DNA from: Actinomycetes bacterium | GTDB taxonomy: Bacteria; Actinomycetota; Actinomycetes; Propionibacteriales; Propionibacteriaceae | Direction of reading: 5' to 3' | Length of the DNA: 6,775 nt | NCBI GenBank assembly: GCA_023419175.1 | Contig: JAEZYG010000066.1 | Location: forward strand, 1-6,775 | Shown here: positions 1 to 5,804 of the stretch, piece by piece | How positions within the stretch are numbered: the first letter of the stretch is position 1 | How the letters are laid out: every line of letters starts with the position of its first letter | The notes under the pieces: generated by a model | Database searches by the model: none | What the model was told of the DNA's origin: nothing | What the model saw: the letters and a program-made list of their open reading frames with translations, nothing else | Made by a program: the position numbers and the translations under genes

Positions 1-197
1 CCAGCCCGAAGCGACCCGATCAACACTAGCAGAACATCCCACCCAAAAGCAAAACACCCCACCAGCACCAGCCCCCACAACCACCAAAGCAGCCACAGAA
101 ACAACCACGGGAAATCTTGAATTATCAGACCGCTTCTGCAGCTCTACCTGTCCGAAGCAGCTCGAGAAACATTACTCACATCTTCTCACCATGTCAA
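1..197 (-). other. Alternative minus-strand reading: possible start region of a membrane protein running off the left edge
   Basis: Downstream of the VWA gene the minus strand has a GGGAGGAG Shine-Dalgarno-like run ahead of an ATG at 192-190, but this frame stops after six codons (MVRRCE, TAA at 174-172). The TAA overlaps a second ATG (TAATG, 172-170) that opens a 15-codon ORF ending at 125. The first frame, resumed after its stop, reads a basic stretch then a convincing membrane segment (RFPVVVSVAALVVVGAGAGG, with GTG at 108-106) and stays open to the edge. A perfect TTGACA (197-192) lies 17 bases from TAATGT (174-169), which could be a promoter. This could be leader ORFs, a nonsense-disrupted gene, a leader before a downstream start, or chance. 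Confidence 0.2.
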
Positions 198-259
198 CTC
201 CTCCCGTTCGCAATCTTCAAATATCGCGTTTACTAGGAATTTCTTTCCTCTCGACCTAA
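2..259 (+). CDS. Possible 3' end of a Pro/Thr/Ala-rich protein (partial, doubtful)
   Basis: Reading frame 2 is open from the left edge to a TAA at 257-259, giving 85 residues with no start in the window. The first half is a Pro/Thr/Ala/Gln-rich stretch (for example NTPPAPAPTTTKAATETTT), like the low-complexity linkers and tails of actinobacterial surface or cytoplasmic proteins. The second half has no recognisable motif. If real, it ends three bases before the stop of the convergent VWA gene, with no terminator between. The plus strand is poor in T and G here, so few stop codons are expected by chance and an open frame is weak evidence. A competing minus-strand reading exists (see next entry). 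No function is proposed. Confidence 0.25.
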   Translation, partial: QPEATRSTLAEHPTQKQNTPPAPAPTTTKAATETTTGNLELSDRFCSSTCPKQLEKHYSHLLTMSTPPVRNLQISRLLGISFLST

Positions 260-262
260 GGG

Positions 263-2134
263 CTAGGACTTACGATGAAAGTGTTTGCCGATAAAAACGA
301 TCGCAGCGATACCGCCACCGAGAAGAATTACCCCCAAAAGAGATAAAACGATCATCTTCGCTATTAGCGATAGATCTTTTCTTTCATTCTTCTCAGTGCT
401 GGAGATATCCATCTCCTGAGAAGAAAAACGAGGCCCTTCTACCCCCTCCCCACTGATATGAGGTGTCAGACGATAACGAACTGGAAAGAGAACCTCGTCA
501 AGAGAATAGTTCGCAGCATTTCTCTCCTGATCGACAACCAGATAAATCTCTGAGCCTTTCCAAGCAAAACTGTCATTTGCCATATTGCCGTAACTGATCG
601 CACGAGACATTCCGAAATCAGCTCGCCCATCCTCCCCTTGATCAGGACGGATAAAATCTTTACCGATCGCCTCAACTCGTTGACCAACAGAATTGACGAT
701 CTGGACTCTGAGGGTATTCCAGACCCACGAACTACCATCAAAGCCTTTATTGAGTTCCTCCGCTGTCGTCAAAGATTCGATCCTGGCGTCTAATACCTGT
801 CCCCATTCAATAGGGATACGGTAATAGTGCTGTTCACCTGGAACGATCTCAGCTTCGATAGAACCACTGATCTCAGGGGCGGATTCGAGATCACTGCCCG
901 GCATCACCTGTGAAGAAGCTTCCCCTATATCTCTAAGAGAGATGTCGTCTTCGTCGCGCTCCGCACTTTCCATCTCCATAGATGAGGCGGGGAAATCGAC
1001 TGGCGGATTGAGAGCAGATGTGCGCACCACATAGTGAGCATCCTGCATCCGATAAGGATTATTGACCGCAATGACTAGATGTTTTGCAGGTATTTTTCCA
1101 TTCTCATCCGCTTCACATATAACCCCGTGGGATTGATATAGACCTTGAACATTACGCATCGTGACTCCAACATCACGGACATGTGTTGAACAATGCATGG
1201 AGTAGGGAAGATCCTTCACCTTGAAGAGGAGATCGGAATTCGATAAAGCTCCATCCCGATCGGATCTTGGCATCACAACTCCCATCTGGAGAGCCGATAC
1301 CCCTTCACTAAGATCAACCGATACATAGTGATTCTTGCCCTTAGCAGATGATGGAACCGTCACCGTAACGGCAGCGGGAGCTTCCATCGTCCCCACCGGG
1401 ATAGACGGAGCATTGTCACTATCAGGCGATGCCACAACGACCGTTTCAGGAAGAGAAGCCCTTGTCGCCGACCTCATAGCGGCACGCTTAAGCATATATT
1501 CCAAAGATTCTGCACCATCGGCATCCCCATAGATGCCTCCCGTTGCCTTTGCGATACAGGACAACTCCTGACGTGTCTTTTCGTCCACATTGAATCCGAT
1601 GGTGTGAATCATCAAATCCACACCCTTGTCTTTCAACTCTTTAGCCACATCGCACGGGGATGGAGGAGAACACGTATCGATACCATCCGATACCAAAATG
1701 ATCGACCGCTCCTGCGAATCGGGCAAGATCTCATCAGCCTGACGCAAGGCAGCGCCAATGGGCGTCCACCCTTTCGGTTTCAAATCGGCTAGGCGAGAAG
1801 CGAGCTGATGAGGGGAAAATTCCCCTGGACGAGCCATGATAGAAATATCTCGACATCCCGCTTCTTGACTGCCGGGAATGGGATCAACATTCAACCCATA
1901 GGCAACAAGACCTACAGCGGACTGCTCACCGATAGCGCCAAGAAAGCCTTGAGTTGCATCGATAGCCGATGAGATCTTGTCGTGACCTTGACCATCATCA
2001 TCAGCCATTGACCCAGATGCATCTATCACGATGACGCTGGGAGCTATCGTCCGCGACTGGCCATAAGCACCAAGCGGGCACATGCCGAGACAGACGATCG
2101 TCCATGCAATGATGCAGCACAATAACCTGTTCAC
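263..2134 (-). CDS. Secreted, membrane-anchored von Willebrand factor A domain protein
   Basis: This 623-residue protein is predicted to be exported and held in the membrane by its C-terminus. It starts at GTG (2134-2132), five bases after GAGGAG. Residues 1-25 form a signal peptide ending AYG, with likely cleavage before Q26. The VWA domain spans about 32-218 with an intact MIDAS metal site: D38-A-S40-G-S42, T124 in GWTPIG and D150 in SDGIDT. C94, C155, C161 and C193 may pair outside the cell. Around 430-450 a GEQHYYRIPI stretch resembles the beta-rich extracellular module that follows VWA in Streptomyces relatives. A hydrophobic helix at about 594-616 is followed by a short basic tail, giving a type I topology. 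VWA domains of this type bind protein ligands through a divalent metal; the ligand here is unknown. No terminator is evident after the TAG. Confidence 0.93.
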   Translation of the reverse strand: MNRLLCCIIAWTIVCLGMCPLGAYGQSRTIAPSVIVIDASGSMADDDGQGHDKISSAIDATQGFLGAIGEQSAVGLVAYGLNVDPIPGSQEAGCRDISIMARPGEFSPHQLASRLADLKPKGWTPIGAALRQADEILPDSQERSIILVSDGIDTCSPPSPCDVAKELKDKGVDLMIHTIGFNVDEKTRQELSCIAKATGGIYGDADGAESLEYMLKRAAMRSATRASLPETVVVASPDSDNAPSIPVGTMEAPAAVTVTVPSSAKGKNHYVSVDLSEGVSALQMGVVMPRSDRDGALSNSDLLFKVKDLPYSMHCSTHVRDVGVTMRNVQGLYQSHGVICEADENGKIPAKHLVIAVNNPYRMQDAHYVVRTSALNPPVDFPASSMEMESAERDEDDISLRDIGEASSQVMPGSDLESAPEISGSIEAEIVPGEQHYYRIPIEWGQVLDARIESLTTAEELNKGFDGSSWVWNTLRVQIVNSVGQRVEAIGKDFIRPDQGEDGRADFGMSRAISYGNMANDSFAWKGSEIYLVVDQERNAANYSLDEVLFPVRYRLTPHISGEGVEGPRFSSQEMDISSTEKNERKDLSLIAKMIVLSLLGVILLGGGIAAIVFIGKHFHRKS

Positions 2135-2139
2135 CTTTT

Positions 2140-2145
2140 CTCCTC
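2140..2145 (-). promoter_or_regulatory. Ribosome binding site fixing the GTG start of the VWA gene
   Basis: The minus strand reads GAGGAG followed by five bases and GTG. This is a strong match to the anti-Shine-Dalgarno sequence, and the protein then begins directly with a signal peptide, so the GTG start is well supported. Further upstream the VWA leader is a pyrimidine tract (the complement of an unbroken purine run at 2167-2185); no clear -35/-10 pair for this gene was found. Confidence 0.8.
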
Positions 2146-2204
2146 ACGTCGATTTGGGATCAGGCTAGGAAGAAAGGGGAAGGAATAGAACAGAACCATC
2201 AAAA

Positions 2205-2242
2205 CTGTGGATAACTGCCCTAAGATCGACAGATATCCACAG
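2205..2242. promoter_or_regulatory. Inverted pair of DnaA-box-like sites in the divergent VWA / spermidine-synthase-like promoter region
   Basis: TGTGGATAA at 2206-2214 is, on the minus strand, the exact classical DnaA box TTATCCACA. ATATCCACA at 2233-2241 on the plus strand matches it at 8 of 9 positions. Together they form a 9-bp perfect inverted repeat (CTGTGGATA at 2205-2213, TATCCACAG at 2234-2242) with a 20-base spacer. A possible -10 element, TAAGAT at 2221-2226, lies between the arms and would serve the plus-strand gene, though no good -35 accompanies it. The sequence match is direct. DnaA binding, or the alternative that this is an operator for an unknown dimeric regulator, is inference. 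Confidence 0.5.
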
Positions 2243-2248
2243 ACTTTT

Positions 2249-2257
2249 GGAGAAGGA
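2249..2257 (+). promoter_or_regulatory. Ribosome binding site deciding the ATG at 2264
   Basis: GGAGAAGGA sits six bases before the ATG at 2264-2266. It outweighs the longer in-frame possibility starting at GTG 2207, which has no Shine-Dalgarno sequence, begins inside the DnaA-box-like repeat, and would add 19 residues that do not look like part of the family. Confidence 0.8.
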
Positions 2258-2263
2258 AATACG

Positions 2264-3073
2264 ATGTCATCTCCCATGCCCACCTTTGAAATCCGTCCTC
2301 ATGAGGCGGGCTGGCAACTTGTCATGGATTCTCTCGCCCATTCCTGGGTTGATCTTGACGATCCAACCCGTCTGGAATTCAGCTATATGCAGCAAATGAT
2401 CGACGTCATCGATACGGTGTGGCCAGAACAACAACCCATATCCATCGTCCATATCGGCGGAGGGGCGCTCACCATACCCAGATATATTGCCCATACCCGC
2501 CCACATTCAGCTCAGATTGTCCTCGAACCCCACGAAAAGATGACAGAAGCGGTACGCGCCCATCTTCCTCTCCCCAAACGCAGTGGAATCAAAGTCAGGC
2601 CGCAACGAGGAGAAGATGGAATAGAGACTATCCGTTCACGCTATAGCGAATGTTTGATTATCGATGCTTTCGCCGATGGGCGAGTCCCCGCCGCCTTGAC
2701 CACCGCCACCTTCTTCAGTCAGGCTGCACGCATTCTTAAAGACGATGGTCTTCTCATGATGAACCTCATCGATATTCGTCCCTTTCAATGGACAAGACGG
2801 GTTCTCGCCACACTCAGGGAATACTTCACGCAATGCGCTCTCATCGCAGAATCCGCCACTTTGAAAGGCAGACGCCATGGCAATCTCGTCGCGATCGCGT
2901 CGCATATCCCTTTGCGAGCAGACGATCTCTACCGCCGAGCGGCATCGTCCGTTTTCCCCTATCGCATCGTGATAGATCAGCCATTGGATTCCCTTGTAGG
3001 CGAGGCTTCCCCTTTCGGAGAAGAAGGGGAGGAATCCCCTCAGGTGGAGCGAGGTTTAACCCATTTCTCATAA
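2264..3073 (+). CDS. Spermidine-synthase-like protein (SAM-type Rossmann fold)
   Basis: This 269-residue protein belongs to the group of short actinobacterial proteins usually annotated as spermidine synthase or polyamine aminopropyltransferase-like. Near the N-terminus is the family signature SWVDLDDPTRLEFSYMQQM (about 27-45). The nucleotide-binding fold follows: glycine-rich motif I VHIGGGALTIPRY (62-74), an acidic residue closing strand 2 (E88 in VLEPH), the RGEDGI stretch (115-120, D118), and LIIDAFADGRVPAAL (131-145), where D134 or D138 occupies the region of the catalytic aspartate of true SpeE enzymes. The classical SpeE DSxDPxGP loop is not conserved, so real aminopropyl transfer is uncertain and methyltransferase-like or other activity is possible. 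No signal peptide or membrane segment is seen. No speD or other polyamine gene lies in the window. It is divergent from the VWA gene and convergent with clpB. Confidence 0.85.
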   Translation: MSSPMPTFEIRPHEAGWQLVMDSLAHSWVDLDDPTRLEFSYMQQMIDVIDTVWPEQQPISIVHIGGGALTIPRYIAHTRPHSAQIVLEPHEKMTEAVRAHLPLPKRSGIKVRPQRGEDGIETIRSRYSECLIIDAFADGRVPAALTTATFFSQAARILKDDGLLMMNLIDIRPFQWTRRVLATLREYFTQCALIAESATLKGRRHGNLVAIASHIPLRADDLYRRAASSVFPYRIVIDQPLDSLVGEASPFGEEGEESPQVERGLTHFS

Positions 3074-3086
3074 ACCCCTATACGGC

Positions 3087-3111
3087 AGGCGGCGGGGAAT
3101 CCCCGCCGCCT
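3087..3111. terminator. Bidirectional G/C-rich hairpin between convergent genes, no U-tract
   Basis: AGGCGGCGGGG (3087-3097) and CCCCGCCGCCT (3101-3111) form a perfect 11-bp stem around the 3-base loop AAT. It lies 14 bases after the TAA of the spermidine-synthase-like gene and 11 bases past the TGA of clpB on the opposite strand, so it can serve both. Neither side has a run of T, which fits the U-less hairpins often proposed as terminators in actinobacteria. The position and stem are strong evidence; efficiency without a U-tract is inference. Confidence 0.8.
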
Positions 3112-3122
3112 ATGCTCTCAAA

Positions 3123-5699
3123 TCAACAGATCACCAATTCATCCGATTCATTCACATCGAAATGAACCGCCTCACCATCGCTGACCTGAGAGGACAAGAT
3201 CGCTCTAGCAAGCTGATCTTCCACTGTCGATTGCAGCAGACGGCGCAAAGGACGCGCCCCATATACCGGGTCATATCCGCGATCTGCCAACCATCGTTGA
3301 CCTGCATCGCTCACCTCAACCTCAATTCTGCGATCGGCAAGACGGCTATTGATCTTGTGAAGATTGATCGTAACGATCTTCGCCAGATCCTCTCGACTCA
3401 GCGGATCAAAGCTGACGATTTCGTCCAGACGATTGATAAATTCCGGACGGAATGCCTTGCGAATGATCTCCATGACAGCATTGCGCTTCCCCTGATCGCT
3501 CATCTGCTGATCTGCCAAGATATCGCTTCCCAGATTTGAAGTCATGATGAGCAAGGTATTGCGAAAATCAATGAGGCGACCCTGACCATCGGTGAGACGT
3601 CCATCGTCAAGGACTTGCAACAAGATATTGAATACGTCCGGATGGGCTTTTTCCACCTCGTCGAGCAAGACGACACAATAGGGTCGACGACGCACGGCTT
3701 CGGTAAGCTGACCGCCCTCCTCGTAACCGACATAGCCAGGAGGAGCTCCTACCAGACGCGATACAGCGTGTTTCTCCATGTATTCGCTCATATCGATGCG
3801 TACCATCGCCTGTTCGTCATCGAAGAGGAAATCTGCCAAAGATCTCGCCAATTCCGTCTTACCAACCCCCGTAGGACCGACGAAGAGGAAGGAACCTGTC
3901 GGACGATTCGGATCGCTGATACCCGCTCGCGCACGACGTACAGCATCGCTTACCGCTTTAACGGCTTTCTCCTGTCCGATCAATCTATGCCCTAGACGCT
4001 CTTCCATCTCCAAAAGCTTTTGGGATTCACCCTCCAACATCTTGCCGACTGGAATCCCTGTCCACGCGCTGACGACTTCAGCGATATCACCTGAGGTCAC
4101 CTCCTCGGAGACCATAGCGTGACGACGAGTCTCCTCCTCATCTTTCAAAGCCTGACCCATTTCGCGTTCTAAAGCTGGAATTTGACCGTACAAAATCTGA
4201 GCGGAATGCTCCAGATCCCCCTCACGCTGATAGCGTTCAGCTTCCGTCCGCAAAGCATCGATCTGACTTTTCAGATCACCTACTTTATTGAGCTGCTCCT
4301 TCTCAGACGCCCACTGAGCCTCCAGCGAACGCAACTTTTCCTGATGGTCTGCCAGCTCGGCATTCAAGTTCTCCAATCTGAGTTTGGATCCCTCATCTTC
4401 CTCATGGGATAAGGCGAATTGTTCCATCGTCAGACGATCAACTTGGCGACGTAGACGATCGATCTCCTCGGGAGAGGAATCGATTTCCATACGTAGACGA
4501 GACGCCGCCTCGTCGATCAAATCGATAGCTTTATCGGGCAATTGACGATTCGTGATATAGCGATTCGATAAAGTTGCAGCCGCTACTAAAGCACTATCCG
4601 TGATGCGTACCTTATGGTGCGCTTCATAGCGTTCGCGAATACCGCGCAGAATTGCCACCGTATCTTCCACGGTGGGTTCGCTGACGTAAACCTGCTGGAA
4701 ACGGCGTTCCAAAGCGGGGTCTTTCTCAATACGCTCGCGATACTCATCCAATGTGGTAGCACCGATCATGCGCAGCTCTCCGCGCGCTAACATCGGCTTG
4801 AGCATATTAGAGGCATCCATCGCACCTTCGCTTGCTCCAGCTCCCACGACCGTATGCAGCTCATCGATAAAGGTGATGATCTGTCCTTCAGCTGACTGAA
4901 TCTCACTCAGAACAGACTTCAACCTCTCTTCAAATTCACCACGATATTTCGCCCCCGCAACCATGGATGCTAAGTCGAGAGAGATGACCCGGCGTCCCTT
5001 CAAAGAATCGGGAACATCTCCGGCAACGATACGCTGAGCCAGCCCCTCGACCACAGCCGTCTTTCCCACTCCAGGTTCACCGATCAGCACCGGATTGTTC
5101 TTTGTCCGTCGTGAAAGAACCTGGACGACGCGACGAATCTCAGCATCTCGTCCGATGACTGGATCCAGCTTCCCCTCACGAGCTCGTCCGGTCAGATCGG
5201 TGGAGAATTTATCGAGAGCGCTCTGACCTCCCTCATCCTCTTCTGAATGGATACGTCGCTCGCCTCTCATCTCGTTAAAAGCTGCAGACAAAGCTTCAGA
5301 GTTCACCTGCGCCTCTGCCAGGATTCGGCTGGCTTCGCTTTCAACATCGCAGGCGGCAATTAATAAATGCTCAGTGGCGACATAGCTATCTCCCATCTGA
5401 GCCGCCAAATTCTCGGCTTGAGCTAAAAGACGTGCAAAAGCTCCCGACAGTTGGGGTTGAGCTACCGACGCCCCTTGGGCAGAGGGGAGTTTATCGATCG
5501 CCTGAATGGCGGCGTTATTGATCTGTTCAGCATCAGCTCCCACCGCCTCCAAAAGAGAAGCTGCTGAACAGTTGGGGATCATGAGCAAAGCGTGCAATAG
5601 ATGCACCGCTTCCACTCTCGGATTTCCTTTTGTCAAGGCAAGACGCAACGCGGCTGATACCGCATCGCGGCTCATAGTAGTGAGCTTGTTGTCGTTCAT
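3123..5699 (-). CDS. clpB: ATP-dependent chaperone / disaggregase ClpB
   Basis: This 858-residue protein is complete and of normal length (E. coli ClpB has 857). As a ring-shaped hexamer in the cytoplasm, ClpB pulls polypeptides out of aggregates with DnaK. The substrate-binding N-domain covers about 1-150. NBD1 has Walker A GEPGVGKT (207-214), pore-loop tyrosine Y252 in KYRG, Walker B FIDELH (277-282, E280), and arginine fingers R332/R333. The coiled-coil M-domain, the DnaK contact that separates ClpB from ClpA and most ClpC, spans about 402-530. NBD2 has Walker A GPTGVGKT (608-615), pore loop GAPPGYVGYEEGG (651-663), Walker B CVVLLDE (675-681), arginine finger R757 and sensor-2 GARPLRR (814-820). 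All catalytic residues are present. No ClpP-docking IGF/IGL loop was noticed. It starts at ATG 5699 after GGAGA. It is monocistronic in this window, with a HAIR operator upstream indicating HspR repression. Confidence 0.99.
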   Translation of the reverse strand: MNDNKLTTMSRDAVSAALRLALTKGNPRVEAVHLLHALLMIPNCSAASLLEAVGADAEQINNAAIQAIDKLPSAQGASVAQPQLSGAFARLLAQAENLAAQMGDSYVATEHLLIAACDVESEASRILAEAQVNSEALSAAFNEMRGERRIHSEEDEGGQSALDKFSTDLTGRAREGKLDPVIGRDAEIRRVVQVLSRRTKNNPVLIGEPGVGKTAVVEGLAQRIVAGDVPDSLKGRRVISLDLASMVAGAKYRGEFEERLKSVLSEIQSAEGQIITFIDELHTVVGAGASEGAMDASNMLKPMLARGELRMIGATTLDEYRERIEKDPALERRFQQVYVSEPTVEDTVAILRGIRERYEAHHKVRITDSALVAAATLSNRYITNRQLPDKAIDLIDEAASRLRMEIDSSPEEIDRLRRQVDRLTMEQFALSHEEDEGSKLRLENLNAELADHQEKLRSLEAQWASEKEQLNKVGDLKSQIDALRTEAERYQREGDLEHSAQILYGQIPALEREMGQALKDEEETRRHAMVSEEVTSGDIAEVVSAWTGIPVGKMLEGESQKLLEMEERLGHRLIGQEKAVKAVSDAVRRARAGISDPNRPTGSFLFVGPTGVGKTELARSLADFLFDDEQAMVRIDMSEYMEKHAVSRLVGAPPGYVGYEEGGQLTEAVRRRPYCVVLLDEVEKAHPDVFNILLQVLDDGRLTDGQGRLIDFRNTLLIMTSNLGSDILADQQMSDQGKRNAVMEIIRKAFRPEFINRLDEIVSFDPLSREDLAKIVTINLHKINSRLADRRIEVEVSDAGQRWLADRGYDPVYGARPLRRLLQSTVEDQLARAILSSQVSDGEAVHFDVNESDELVIC

Positions 5700-5704
5700 A
5701 CTCG

Positions 5705-5709
5705 TCTCC
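5705..5709 (-). promoter_or_regulatory. Ribosome binding site of clpB
   Basis: The minus strand reads GGAGA, then five bases, then ATG (5699-5697). Together with the family-typical N-terminus MNDNKLTTMSRDAV it fixes the clpB start. Confidence 0.75.
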
Positions 5710-5720
5710 GCGTTCTCTAA

Positions 5721-5748
5721 ATCTTAAAGTTGAGTCTACTAGGCTCAA
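5721..5748 (-). promoter_or_regulatory. Probable clpB promoter embedded in the HAIR operator
   Basis: On the minus strand TTGAGC (5748-5743) lies 16 bases before TAAGAT (5726-5721), each matching the housekeeping sigma hexamers TTGACA and TATAAT at four of six positions. Transcription would start near 5714 and give a leader of about 15 bases that includes the GGAGA ribosome binding site. The overlap with both arms of the HAIR would let a bound repressor block polymerase directly. Because the repeat is symmetric, a similar but weaker arrangement can be read toward the plus-strand gene. Confidence 0.5.
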
Positions 5749-5757
5749 CTTAAAGAT
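5721..5757. promoter_or_regulatory. HAIR operator (HspR-associated inverted repeat) upstream of clpB
   Basis: The core GTTGAGT (5729-5735), seven bases (5736-5742), GCTCAAC (5743-5749) matches the HAIR consensus CTTGAGT-N7-ACTCAAG in spacing and in 11 of 14 arm positions. The symmetry extends outward: the 15-base arms 5721-5735 and 5743-5757 pair at 13 of 15 positions. HspR, a MerR-family repressor of actinobacteria that also binds DnaK, is known to control clpB and dnaK operons through this element. The sequence and its position just before clpB are direct observations; HspR itself is not in the window. Confidence 0.9.
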
Positions 5758-5804
5758 TTTCCTTTTTATTCCATGACTCGCCTAAAGATGACTAATCTTC
5801 CTCT

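Noticed and set aside
132..159. GCTTC...GAAGC inverted repeat with an internal CTGCAG palindrome
   Set aside because: A 5-bp stem with a long loop is expected by chance and has no supporting context.
235..249. Short hairpin AGGAA / TTCCT just after the VWA gene
   Set aside because: Five A/T-containing base pairs with no U-tract are too weak to call a terminator.
2207..2263. GTG start at 2207 extending the spermidine-synthase-like protein by 19 residues
   Set aside because: No ribosome binding site precedes it, it begins inside the DnaA-box-like repeat, and GGAGAAGGA at 2249-2257 points clearly to the ATG at 2264.
3162..4412. Several plus-strand open frames of 76-126 codons antisense to clpB (for example 3162-3539, 3615-3995, 3778-4122)
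   Set aside because: They lie wholly inside the conserved clpB coding region, have no recognisable domains, and are the usual by-product of coding constraints on the other strand.
3123..5699. ClpC or ClpA instead of ClpB
   Set aside because: The long M-domain between the two ATPase modules, the length of 858 residues, and the HAIR operator all fit ClpB; no ClpP-docking loop was noticed.
5533..5748. Minus-strand 71-codon frame beginning inside the HAIR operator
   Set aside because: It overlaps the conserved N-terminal domain of clpB out of frame, and its start would lie in the operator/promoter.
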